Shown here: positions 31,964-41,443 of the stretch, piece after piece
Numbering within the stretch: position 1 is the stretch's first letter
How the letters are laid out: every line of letters begins with the position of its first letter
Source: Merluccius polli
Lineage: Eukaryota > Chordata > Actinopteri > Gadiformes > Merlucciidae
NCBI GenBank assembly: GCA_030340625.1
Contig: JAOPHQ010005697.1
Span: 124,001 to 188,000, forward strand
Direction of reading: 5' to 3'
Length of the DNA: 64,000 nt
The notes under the pieces: generated by a model
What the model saw: only the letters and a program-made list of their open reading frames with translations
Told to the model about the DNA's origin: nothing
The model's database searches: none
Translations under genes and position numbers: made by a program

Positions 31964-33132
31964 ATGGCGCCGTTGTCTGCCGCAGAAAAGCAACGGCGCT
32001 ACAGGGCTCGTCGGGATGTAGACCATGAAAGACGGCAGCAATACCTCAATAAAGAGAAGGAGAGGTGGAGAAAGGACATTGATGAAGGGAGAAAAAAGAA
32101 AGTGTCAGACCTAAGCGAAAGAGAGAAGAGAGCAGTAAGAAAGAAATGGCGAGAAAGAAAGAGAAAGCTGAGGAAAAATGACAGAGCCAGGACGACCTTT
32201 CAGTCAATGACTCCTCCTTCAAGTCCAGACACTCCTCCAGAGCCAGAAAATGCCCCACAACCAGGGCCCTCAAGGTCAGAAAAAAGTTGATAGTTGAAAG
32301 TTGTTGATTAGGTAGAATCTGGATTTGAATTATCTTATATGTTTTTGCCCTTATTGTGTGTGTATGTCTGTGTGTGTGTTTGTTGCTGGCAAGCTAGAAA
32401 CACAACTAATATTAAATATAATAACAGTGTGTAGCCTGAGGAAGGGATGGTAACAAAGAAGATGGTTTTACAATAATAAGTAGCACAACTCACTAATGTG
32501 AATAATGGCCTTATATTCTAGTATCTTGTATTTTAAATGTGCCAATATGCTTTCTGTGTTTTAGGCAAAATGTTGTTGGAAAGAGGAATGCAAGGCAAGG
32601 CAGAAGGAGGCTCCAGAACAATATTGAAGAACTAAAGGCCTTGTTGGAGAGGGAAAAGAGAAAAAAAGAAAAATACAAGAAGAGGTGCCAGCGCTTGGCA
32701 GGGGGAAAAAAATCGCCACGTTCTAAAGTGGATGCATTGCTGCGCAATCAAAGAGTTAACAACACCATTAGGAAAAGATTGTTGTTGCAGGAATTAATAA
32801 TTGAGGACATCAGAAATAAATACAGAAACACTAAGAAGGAGCGGGAGAAGCAAATTATTGCAAAAGCAACAACTGGAAAAATTATAAAGAAATACAGGCT
32901 GCAGAGGGCTGCACAGGCGACTCTGGGCTTTTCAAAGAAGCGATGTCACAGACCAGATGCAAGGCTCATGACCTACGAAAGAAAAAAGAACAACAGATTA
33001 CCGGCTGAATGCAAACAGAAAGTAAAGGCTTTCTTTTTAAGAGATGACGTCAGCCGGATGACAACAGGACGAAAGCAAACTGTCACTCAAAAGAAGAAAA
33101 AAAACAGAAACGTTTGCTTACTGACACAATAA
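31964..33132 (+). CDS. Transposon basic protein (N-terminal ORF, two exons)
   Basis: ATG at 31964 opens MAPLSAAEKQRRYRARRDVD. Exon 1 ends at 32274 (AG|GTCAG), exon 2 starts at 32565 (TTTTAG|G), and phases agree across the junction. The zero-frame stop is at 33,130-33,132, giving 292 residues. The protein is extremely rich in Arg and Lys, with a proline/serine linker (TPPSSPDTPPEPE) and a long charged helix prone to coiled coil (LQNNIEELKALLERE). Near its end, FFLRDDVSRMTTGRKQTVTQ leads into the next coding block. Likely a DNA-binding region, either separate or the N-terminus of the transposase. The last 9 codons overlap the next frame (-1). No known named domain recognised. Confidence 0.75.
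33099..33105 (+). promoter_or_regulatory. Slippery heptamer A AAA AAC at the ORF junction
   Basis: In the zero frame the codons are AAA AAA AAC, so the heptamer has the X XXY YYZ phase of -1 ribosomal frameshift sites. Slipping back one base enters exactly the frame of the downstream 535-codon block; the zero-frame stop follows 25 bases later. A one-base indel in this eight-A run would look the same. Confidence 0.5.
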
Positions 33133-34721
33133 AGAATCTGCACCAGAAGTTCCTTTCAGAAAATGAACATCAGGTCTCTTACTCTTGTTTCTGCACCTTA
33201 AGACCATTTTGGGTTGTGGTGCCAACAGAGGCTGATCGTGAAACCTGTCAGTGTAAAACTCACGAGAACTTACAGTTCATGGCCAACACCCTGTACAGCC
33301 AAGGTCTGTCAGCAACAAAGAACCTTGAGGAGATGGTAGATGCAACAATGTGCGATCCCAAATCCAAACTCTGCGCATATGGTGAGTGTAAAGACTGTGT
33401 CTACTCAACCCATACAATGCTTAGAGCTCCAGAAAACACAGAGATAGCCCTAACCAAATGGTCTCTGGAAGACAATGCCAAAGTGAATGATGGAGAGGAG
33501 TCTGGGAAAAGGTCAACAATCACTGTGAAGAAAAATGTGATGACAACAGAGGATGAACTTGTAAGTGAATTTCATGACAGGCTGTTTAGATTTAGGCGAC
33601 ACATCTTTAATATCAGGTGGCAGTACGGGGCCTACAGACAGCTCAGAGTAAACTTGAGGAGCAACGAATGTCTACTACATGTAGATTTCAGTGAGAACTA
33701 CTCCTGTAAGTATTCTCAAGAAATTCAATCGGTCCATTTTGGAGGGTCACACCAGCAAGCAACCCTACATACAGGAGTGCTGTACACTGCAGCTGAGCAG
33801 TCCCCAGTGACGTTTTGCTCCATCTCGCCTTCTAGGCGGCATGATCCCCCAGCTATCTGGGCCCACCTCGACCCTGTGTTAGACATGGTGAGGGAGAGAT
33901 ACCCTCTAATTAATCGCCTTCATGTCTTCAGTGATGGCCCAGCTACACAATACAAACAGAAGGGCAACTTTTACCTAATCTCAAAAGAGCCTTTCAAGAA
34001 AGGCTTTAAAGATATCAGCTGGAACTTTTTTGAGGCCAGCCATGGAAAGGGAGCTCCAGATGGTGTCGGGGGTACCCTTAAAAGATCAGCTGACCAAATC
34101 GTCCGCCATGGAGGAGATATCCCCAACGCAGAGGCTATGCTCCACCAGTTGAGGAGCGCGGGTACTTCGGTGGAACTTTTTTTTGTGGGAGAAGGAGATG
34201 TTGAGAGGAAAGTGCAGGAAATGATGGAAGTGCCCCCACTTGTTCCTGTCAAAGGAACAATGAAAATCCACCAAATCATCAGCTTCTCTCCAGGGACAAT
34301 TAAATACCGGGACATAACTTGCCTTTGTCAGGCAGACAAAGGTGTACTGGATTGTGCCTGCTATGGGATAAAGGAGGTGAGCCTGGGAGAAGAGGCAAGC
34401 TTGCAGTGCACTGAAGAGCCTTCACGGCCTGAGGCCATCATGAAAGAAAACATTGGGCAGTGGTGCATTGTCAAATATGATGGTGAACCCTACCCAGGAA
34501 TCATCCTGGAAGTTGAAGAAGACGTAAGAGTAAAATGCATGCATAAGAATGGGATCAACAAGTTCTACTGGCCAGGTCCACGAGAGGACTTTAGCTGGTA
34601 CAGAGATGACCAGATTGTGTGCCTGATGAAAGAGCCACAAGCTTTGAATAAGAGGTCTGTCCAGCTAGAGAAGGAAGTGTGGAAGTTCCTAGAAAACCTG
34701 GGTTGCTGGTCTGATAAATAG
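33114..34721 (+). CDS. Transposase-like protein with DDE-type motifs
   Basis: An open frame of about 535 codons (the first ATG-independent codon is TTG, so it probably depends on the upstream block). Numbering from 33,114: a cysteine-rich N-terminal part (C25, C27, C45, C47, C80, C87, C92, C95); an RNase H-like core with LLHVDFSENY (D191), RLHVFSDGPATQYK (D274) and FFEASHGKGAPDGVGG (E307, D316) as candidate metal-binding residues; a CLCQ...CAC cluster at 403-416; and a C-terminal Tudor-like part (GQWCIVKYDGEPYPGIIL, about 448-505) of a type seen in other fish transposon proteins. The motif order and spacing (about 83 and 33 residues) suit a DD(E/D) transposase. No in-frame stops. Translation may need -1 frameshifting from the upstream frame, which would yield about 822 residues. 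Confidence 0.8.
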   Translation: MLTDTIKNLHQKFLSENEHQVSYSCFCTLRPFWVVVPTEADRETCQCKTHENLQFMANTLYSQGLSATKNLEEMVDATMCDPKSKLCAYGECKDCVYSTHTMLRAPENTEIALTKWSLEDNAKVNDGEESGKRSTITVKKNVMTTEDELVSEFHDRLFRFRRHIFNIRWQYGAYRQLRVNLRSNECLLHVDFSENYSCKYSQEIQSVHFGGSHQQATLHTGVLYTAAEQSPVTFCSISPSRRHDPPAIWAHLDPVLDMVRERYPLINRLHVFSDGPATQYKQKGNFYLISKEPFKKGFKDISWNFFEASHGKGAPDGVGGTLKRSADQIVRHGGDIPNAEAMLHQLRSAGTSVELFFVGEGDVERKVQEMMEVPPLVPVKGTMKIHQIISFSPGTIKYRDITCLCQADKGVLDCACYGIKEVSLGEEASLQCTEEPSRPEAIMKENIGQWCIVKYDGEPYPGIILEVEEDVRVKCMHKNGINKFYWPGPREDFSWYRDDQIVCLMKEPQALNKRSVQLEKEVWKFLENLGCWSDK

Positions 34722-34797
34722 TTTATATAACTGTGAGGTCAAAGACTGAAAAATGTTCCTGATGTTTCTTTTGGGTGTGCAGTACATTTGATGGTTG

Positions 34798-34800
<3 letters not shown>

Positions 34801-34840
<40 letters not shown>
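34801..34840. repeat. GT microsatellite inside the transposon
   Basis: About 20 GT units in the non-coding part just after the transposase-like frame. Confidence 0.9.
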
Positions 34841-34845
<5 letters not shown>

Positions 34846-34984
34846 GCTGTTGCTGGTTTGCTATATAGGTTTGGGGCAGTTATCCTCATTAATGGGTTGT
34901 TAGTGAAGATCATTTTAATTATCAATGTTTATGTGAATGTTGTAAGGTAAATGAACTGCCTTTCTTTCATGAAATATATTGTGC

Positions 34985-35380
34985 TGTCCACCCTGTTACG
35001 TCCTGTACACCCTGTTACTCTTCTGTCCACCCTGTTACCTGTGTGTTTATTGATAATAATTAAATGAAATCATCAAAAAATATGTATATCTTTGTGGTTC
35101 CTTAAAGGGAGTACATTGACTAAATTAAATTACTAAAAAAATGGGCCAAATCCCATTAAAATTCCTTTTTATACTAAAAGAAATGTGTTGAAATTACATT
35201 GTGTCCTAAAATAACACATGTCTTTTCTCAAGATAATGCTTGTTTATGAGTTGTTGTTAAAATACATTTGCAGGGTTAAATAAGGGACATAATATCTCTA
35301 AGAAAATGTAAATTTTATAACAGCTGCGCATTCAAATCATGTTTTAATAGAAATGAGAATGTCCCGTAACAGGGTGGACA
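34985..35380. repeat. Right subterminal motif cluster (four copies)
   Basis: TGTCCACCCTGTTAC at 34,985-34,999 and 35,024-35,038, the variant TGTACACCCTGTTAC at 35,004-35,018, all plus orientation, and a minus copy at 35,366-35,380. They mirror the left cluster and sit outside the coding region. Confidence 0.85.
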
Positions 35381-35535
35381 TTTGGCCTATGTTAGGTGTG
35401 AAGAATTTGGTCAAAATTATTAAAATATAATATCCTGAGCTGGACCAATATATTTTTCTTATAATTTAACATGCCCTCCTTCAGATGATAAGATAAAATC
35501 ATGAAACATTTTAAAGTTTTTGATAGAAATTACCA

Positions 35536-35568
35536 GACTCAAATGGCACCGAATAGTAGGAATGACCC
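35536..35568 (-). repeat. Right terminal inverted repeat of the DNA transposon
   Basis: Inverse of the left 33-bp end with one mismatch, ending GGAATGACCC and followed by ACTA. Confidence 0.93.
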
Positions 35569-35572
35569 ACTA

Positions 35573-36796
35573 CACAACAGCGCCGTGCAGACATTTGGGG
35601 GCGCAGAGGCTTAAACAAAAAAAAGGCCCCCCACCGACACGCACTCCTCTCTAATCACACACTATGTTCATAACGAACCTTCTACTTAATTCTACTTAAA
35701 CACATGAATCCACGAAGAAACCACAGATTTAATGTAGTAAAGTCAGTCAACGTAATGCAGTCCGTGGTGTTCATTATGATCAGACTCTACAGATCCTACC
35801 CTGACATGCTTGATGTGTCCCTGAATTTAGGGTTTCAAAACCTCCTTCTGTTTTCATGTTCTGTACTATTTTGCTACACTGCATATATTGTATAAATAAG
35901 ACATGGGTACAACTACTGAACTACGGTTTGATTTTTTAAACATGTTTTGAGCATCACACTGAGAGGTAACAAAATCACAGTATTTAATTATATATTCAAA
36001 AACACACGCACGCACGCACACACTGCGACATGCCCAAACAATAGGGATTGGGAAACATCACGTTTTAAGAAAACTAACTGGCTATAAAGAAAAGGGGGTG
36101 ACTAATCACTAAACTACCAAAAATATGCAAAACGTAACTACCTGCTTCAGAAATGAATTGCATATTTGTAAGTTTTCCTGCATGACGGAGATAACGTCAT
36201 TTCATGATAATTAGACTTGCTTGCTCGCGAGTACCGAGGTGAAGGTGGCAGGTCCTACTGTCCTACTTCATAGTTTTTTAACGGGTATATAATATTAAAA
36301 CTAAGTAAGTGTTATTTAATCGTGGTTTCATAATTAAAACAGTGCCTACCTGTACACTTTTTGAGATCACATTTTCTGCAGTACTCCAGTACCCATTTAC
36401 ATTAACAATGGGGCAGATTCTCTCTCTATTTCTACTATAATGAGAAAAATAAGACAATACAAAGTTATTGTTCAAACTGAAAACAAAAGAAACATTAAAT
36501 AATCACATAGGTAAGCTTGACATTATATTTGATTTGAGATTTGTTATGATATTTCACAGATAGGCCTACATGGCAAGTACGCTTTATGCACTAATAAATC
36601 ATCATTCAACATACATACATTCTTCAGAAAAACACTTATTTCATTGCAAGTAGCACAACTCAAACATGAAAACAAACTGTTCAAGTTACAGCCGGATTTA
36701 TATGACATGTATGATATGTAAGATGTCATATATGACATATTACAATTAAACAATGGAATAGATGACGGGCAGGTTTTCTTTAGTCTTCCATCAAGT
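35573..36796. other. Interval between the DNA transposon and MS4A-like gene A
   Basis: AT-rich sequence without a recognisable gene. The lower part of the gene A 3' UTR probably reaches into it. A short CACACGCACG tract lies near 36,000. Confidence 0.4.
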
Positions 36797-38117
36797 TTAA
36801 GCCTGAAGCTTTATAACAGGCTGTGAGAAAAAAACAACATTCTGTTAGTAAAAAAACAACGTCAAATAGTTAGAAAGCAGAAGTGTACCAGTATAAATGT
36901 AACATACCAGAGTGTTAAAATGTTGTCTACATACACATCGACTGAGCCAGTAGATTAAGAATAAGGTTAGCCCCATTTCAACACTCAAGAAGGCAATAAT
37001 GAGTCCACTCATTCCATCATGCACCTAAAGGAAGGAAATGGAGTGGGATGGTCGTTACTAATTAATTTGAAACTGAAGATTTTATAATCACAGGATGTGA
37101 TTATAAAGGTATGGAACAGTTGAACTAGCTTGTTAATATTGGCTGAATATACACTTTAACACTTTTTTTAAACCATTAACAACCCTGTAACACATTCAGA
37201 TGCAGATTACTTTATTAAAACAGGAGGACATTGTGTCTGTTCTAATTTGCCCTGCTCAATATAGAAAATAGAAAAAATATGATAAAACCATAAAACACAA
37301 ATGTACTGTAAGGCAATAAAAATCTGCATATATATACTTATGTAGGCTCCAAAAATATTCAAGTAAGCCATATGTACATTTGAAGAGATAAATACCCTGT
37401 TTTCTGGTGTAAGGAATATCATAGTTACAGCCGCAAGAGACCAGAAGAAGCTGATGATGTTGCACATAAATGACAGTTTTGCCTGTAGATAGAATACAAG
37501 AACTGAATGGAGTGCTTATTAATAGTATTAGTATTATCATTTTAAAGTCAAGGGTACTTACCACATACATGTTTGGAGAATGGCCTGTAGCATATGTCAG
37601 CATTCCAGAGACCATAAACTATATTTCAATAGATGAGAATAGAATTAATACAAATATAAAAATAACATGAATCTAAATGTCTAAACTTATTCATGAAAAC
37701 AATCTTTTTCATTTTAAATGATTTTCTTTACCAGAAAATTGACAAAGCTTAAGATAAAGCCAAGTCCCTGATACCGGATCAGAGCAAGGCTCAGCACAAA
37801 TAAACCAACAATAGCTTGGGCTACCTTGAATGAAAAAAACAATTACAATTATTTACAAATAAATATATATCTGAATCCAAGAGCTTTCATACAATTCATA
37901 TAATTATTTTTTTGTTTTTATATTTATTTTAGTAAACAATACATACCCCAACTCTCTTTGGTTTTCCCTTAGTAATGAACACCTTGTAGACATCTCTAAA
38001 CACGCATTGAATGAGGAATTGGTCTGGCATCAGCTCACCCTCCTGTCCATCCTTGAGAGCCCCCAAGGGGATGGTGATGAGCATGTGGTTGTCACATTTA
38101 AATGTATGCTTCATCAT
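36797..38117 (-). CDS. MS4A-like four-transmembrane protein A
   Basis: Minus-strand exons 37947-38117, 37732-37824, 37562-37618, 37396-37482, 36908-37024 and 36797-36820, all GT-AG and in phase, give 182 residues starting MMKHTF. Four hydrophobic helices: AQAIVGLFVLSLALI; FILSFVNFLFMVSGML; LSFMCNIISFFWSLAAVTM; SGLIIAFLSVEMGLTLFLIY. The short loops, the exon-per-helix layout and the small size fit the membrane-spanning 4-domain (MS4A) family, whose members act as receptor partners or ion-flux modulators in immune and other cells. The N-terminal cytoplasmic tail includes PKRVG just before helix 1. A non-coding first exon may lie upstream. Sequence divergence prevents naming the member; another tetraspanning family is possible. 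Confidence 0.65.
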
Positions 38118-38178
38118 TTACCTGCCGAAAAAAATACATCTTTTAAAATATACTTTTTAATACCAAATTATTGCTTGT

Positions 38179-38179
<1 letters not shown>

Positions 38180-38256
<77 letters not shown>
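38180..38256. repeat. GT microsatellite
   Basis: Nearly pure (GT)n of about 76 bases between the divergent MS4A-like genes. Confidence 0.95.
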
Positions 38257-38258
<2 letters not shown>

Positions 38259-38358
38259 AGTAATACACACCTGATTTCTTTAGATTGAGTTCAGAGTCTC
38301 CACTCTGTGAGATGAGTATGTTAGTGAACTATCTGATGTGAAACATCTGAGTCCTTAC

Positions 38359-38360
<2 letters not shown>

Positions 38361-38426
<66 letters not shown>
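38361..38426. repeat. CT microsatellite
   Basis: Pure (CT)n of about 66 bases; a homopurine-homopyrimidine tract that could form H-DNA. Confidence 0.95.
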
Positions 38427-38430
<4 letters not shown>

Positions 38431-38835
38431 CTTGCACATGTACAGACACCATCTCTATTTATGGCTACTTCCCCTTTTCTCGCTAGCTACTTCTATCTTC
38501 TTTAGAAGTTAGCGTGAATGCACACACACAATGAATGCACACACACAATGAATGCACACACAAAAAAAGCACACAAAAAGAAAGGGATGCAAAACGAATG
38601 AGTGTACAGTTTGAGTCGGATGCAAACAGCACAGAATTGATATTGACCTAAGTGCACGGTAAGGGTTAAGGTTTTTTGTTAAATGAAATGTGTAGCCATA
38701 CTATTTTTGCTCTTGATTCTATATTATGCCTGAGCATCTGTATGCATTCTTTTACATGCACCATTTTCGCAATGGCACTTTTCAATAATGTCGATATGTG
38801 TATGTATAAATAAATGATAGAGGGACAGGGACATC

Positions 38836-39433
38836 ATGGCTTGTGCAGATATCCCCATGGTAATCCAGAGAGTCCAAGAGAAGACAGATACACAGGACCA
38901 GGCCACCCCTCTGATAAAATACTACCAACCCCAGGGACCTCTGCATGCTGCCAAAAGACCGCTGCATGCTCTGATGCAGAAACAACCTGCTTTGCTGGGG
39001 GTAAGGATGAGTTGGAATAGCCTGTTTATTACTCTACCGATATAAGTTCATAATAGTTCTAAGTGAAAATGTCATACATTAAATGTCAAATGTCGTCTAC
39101 TACACTGTCCAATAATAACAATATTATTATTACAATATAAATACCTGCGGCTAGTTGAGACACAGCTGCCATATCACCACAATCCTGCTAATATAGTAGT
39201 TAGAGTTCAATATAATGAATATATATATATATATATATATATTAAGAATTTAATTAATTTTAACATTATTTTAATTGCTTTTAAAGCATTTACACTGTTT
39301 TACAAAAACTCACCTGTTTAGATAATAATGTATCTTAAACCTGCATTTTTGAGATTTCTTTTACTAAATTTACATTACACACACACACACACACACACAA
39401 AATTATATTAAAAATAAGTATTACAGTGGAAAT

Positions 39434-39494
<61 letters not shown>

Positions 39495-39511
39495 TAACAA
39501 ATAAAATAAAA

Positions 39512-39562
<51 letters not shown>

Positions 39563-40514
39563 ATTTCCACTGTAATACTTATTTTTAATATAATTTTGCA
39601 ATACCTTCAAAAGGGTACTATGTTAGACGCGCAATTTTTGAGCCTGTGAAACCTTATTTGTTGTTTTTTCCTGTCAGTCTATACAGATGGTGAATGGTCT
39701 CTTCAGTGTTGCCGTGGAAATAGTTTTGTCTCTAACTATGCCGATGACTGAATCTCTTTATGTGCTTCTCCGAATCTCATTCCTGACAGGACCATTTGTG
39801 AGTTTTAGCTAAACAATTAAAAGATAAAACTGACTTTTAAGGCATGAAAATTAAAATGGTGTATGTTCTTATTTTTTACCATCTTCTTCTAAGCACACTA
39901 TTTTATCTATTTTAACAAGGTACAAAAGGTTTTGTTTCAGACATACTGTTTCTAATATAAATTGCTTATATTTTATGATATTGAATGATATCTTATATAA
40001 TTCTTTTTAGTTTTTTGTCGCCGGACTACTAACAAACCTTTTGTCCAAGTATCCAAAACTACTTCCTGTAAGTACAACACAATAGGTACGAATGTCACTC
40101 TATTGATGAAGCACATGAAACATAAAATGTATTATGTAAAATTATTTCAGGTGTGCTATTTCCTTAACTGGGCTGGTGTAGTCATGGCATCACTGGAAGT
40201 GGTTATCATAAGCGTTGACTTATCCAGCTGGCACCAGGTAGCCTATGGACATCAGTTTATGGTAAGAAGCCATTTTGAGTTTGTTTAATGCCAACATAAA
40301 CACAAACATAGTATGCACAGATGGCACAACCCACTTGGAAGTGTATTTTTTATTTAACATATTTACCAGTATTGTCTTTATTCTTTTTTTCATACAGCTG
40401 GGGCTCATGGAGATATCTGTGATGGGGCTCAATTTGTTTCTCTCTCTGGTTCTCTGTGTCTGCATTCGTAGTGAGAGAAACAGAGGAGCAGTTCTTAAAC
40501 AACAAACAATGTAA
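38836..40514 (+). CDS. MS4A-like four-transmembrane protein B
   Basis: Plus-strand exons 38836-39000, 39678-39797, 40011-40067, 40151-40261 and 40398-40514 are in phase with GT-AG junctions and give 189 residues. The N-terminal cytoplasmic part (MACADIPMVIQRVQEKTDTQ...) is about 55 residues. Helices: IQMVNGLFSVAVEIVLSL; PFFFVAGLLTNLL; VCYFLNWAGVVMASLEVVII; LMEISVMGLNLFLSLVLCV. The LG-IQ-NGL segment entering helix 1 is typical of MS4A proteins. The tail CIRSERNRGAVLKQQTM is short and basic. Exon lengths parallel gene A (57-base exon in both), supporting common origin by duplication and inversion. Poly(A) signal AATAAA at 41,033-41,038. Confidence 0.68.
39398..39598. repeat. AT-rich palindrome with 40-base unique arms
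   Basis: CAAAATTATATTAAAAATAA... on the left (39,398 onward, reaching GTGGAAATGGGA) is exactly inverted at the right, ending at 39,598. Between them lie two (AT)n runs around GGTAACAAATAAAATAAAAGA. It lies in intron 1 of MS4A-like gene B and can fold into a cruciform of about 200 bases. Confidence 0.9.
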
Positions 40515-41032
40515 TTCATTGCTTAACTTTCAACTCTTCAATAGAGCAGAAAAGGTACCACAGGTGTACTCGAAGTACAACATATTAGACAATAAAAATA
40601 ATGATTTATCATAATCTGCTGTAAAATGTATTATAATGAAATATGGTACATTTAGGACAGCTATACAATTCTAGTCTAGTCGGTGGTTTACAGTTACACC
40701 TCAACAGTTTATTTTAGAATTCCACTCGTGAGTAGGTCCTACCTTGGCTGTGGTTTATCATATACCCGAGCCATGTGGTAAATTAATGTTCAGCTTGTTT
40801 CAACAATGAGAAGGTGAAACTACTTCTTATTAGCGATGCTTAAAATGTTAACTTGTTTTTATGCAGACAATAACCTGTGCTCTTTGTATGTGTTTTGTAA
40901 GTGTAAATGAACAATGCTGTCTTCTCAGCTTACCATTGAAAAACACATGATAATGTCTAATGTTTTATGATCAACTATACAACATGAGATATTAATGTAA
41001 TTAGGCTCATCCTTGTTGTCCCACCAATATTC

Positions 41033-41077
41033 AATAAACATTCAAAACTGTGTTGACATGAAATATTTTGTTTTATT
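41033..41077. terminator. Facing poly(A) signals of MS4A-like gene B and the RhoGEF gene
   Basis: AATAAA on the plus strand at 41,033-41,038 and AATAAA on the minus strand at 41,072-41,077 (TTTATT on plus) face each other 33 bases apart. Cleavage 10-30 bases downstream of each would make the two mRNA tails overlap. Confidence 0.6.
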
Positions 41078-41443
41078 TAAATCTTAAAACATTTTGAATA
41101 CTGTACAGACTTACAATATGCAGGGAACTGAGAATAACGCAAGACAGCATTTTTTATGAACAGAATATCTTAAAGTTTATATGGAACTACTTGCTCTGTG
41201 CTTTCTCTCTTGCAAAATACTCAATAAAAAGGCTCATCTAAAATATAAACATTGACACATAATTACAGCAGTGAATTAGAACAAATATGCATAACATTAC
41301 GTACCATTTCCATCAACTTTAATACTCTGTATCAACTAACACCTCAGGCATGTCACAATAAAATGCCATAATCAAGTCTTAAGGGCTGTGAGATTCAGCC
41401 ATGAGTCTCAGTGCTCAGAAGCTGTTGTGTTTCCATCTTGTCT

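Larger units (their letters stand above)
31021..35568 (+). mobile_element. 4.5-kb DNA transposon of an unplaced DDE-type superfamily
   Basis: The ends are 33-bp inverted repeats (31,021-31,053 and 35,536-35,568) with one mismatch, starting GGGTCATTCCTA. Flanks are ACTA on both sides (31,017-31,020; 35,569-35,572). Between them lie ten copies of a 15-bp motif, a two-exon gene for a basic protein, and a 535-codon frame with DDE-like motifs, all on the plus strand. A GT microsatellite has grown near 34,800-34,840. Near-identical ends and long open frames suggest a fairly recent insertion, perhaps still functional. The protein resembles uncharacterised transposon-like proteins I recall from fish and cnidarians. 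The ends and 4-bp duplication do not fit Tc1, hAT, piggyBac, Harbinger or P elements. Confidence 0.88.
38118..38835. promoter_or_regulatory. Shared upstream region of two MS4A-like genes, with GT and CT tracts
   Basis: About 700 bases separate the start codons of divergent genes A and B. It holds a GT tract (38,180-38,256), a CT tract (38,361-38,426) and three copies of AATGCACACACAC near 38,517-38,562. A bidirectional promoter is possible but not shown; introns in the 5' UTRs may also fall here. Confidence 0.4.

Noticed and set aside
33971..34315. Minus-strand 114-codon frame inside the transposase-like gene
   Set aside because: It is antisense to a long frame with clear motifs and has no recognisable domain; a coding shadow.
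38007..38288. 93-codon plus frame ending in CVCVCV
   Set aside because: It is translation of the GT microsatellite plus the antisense of MS4A-like exon 1.
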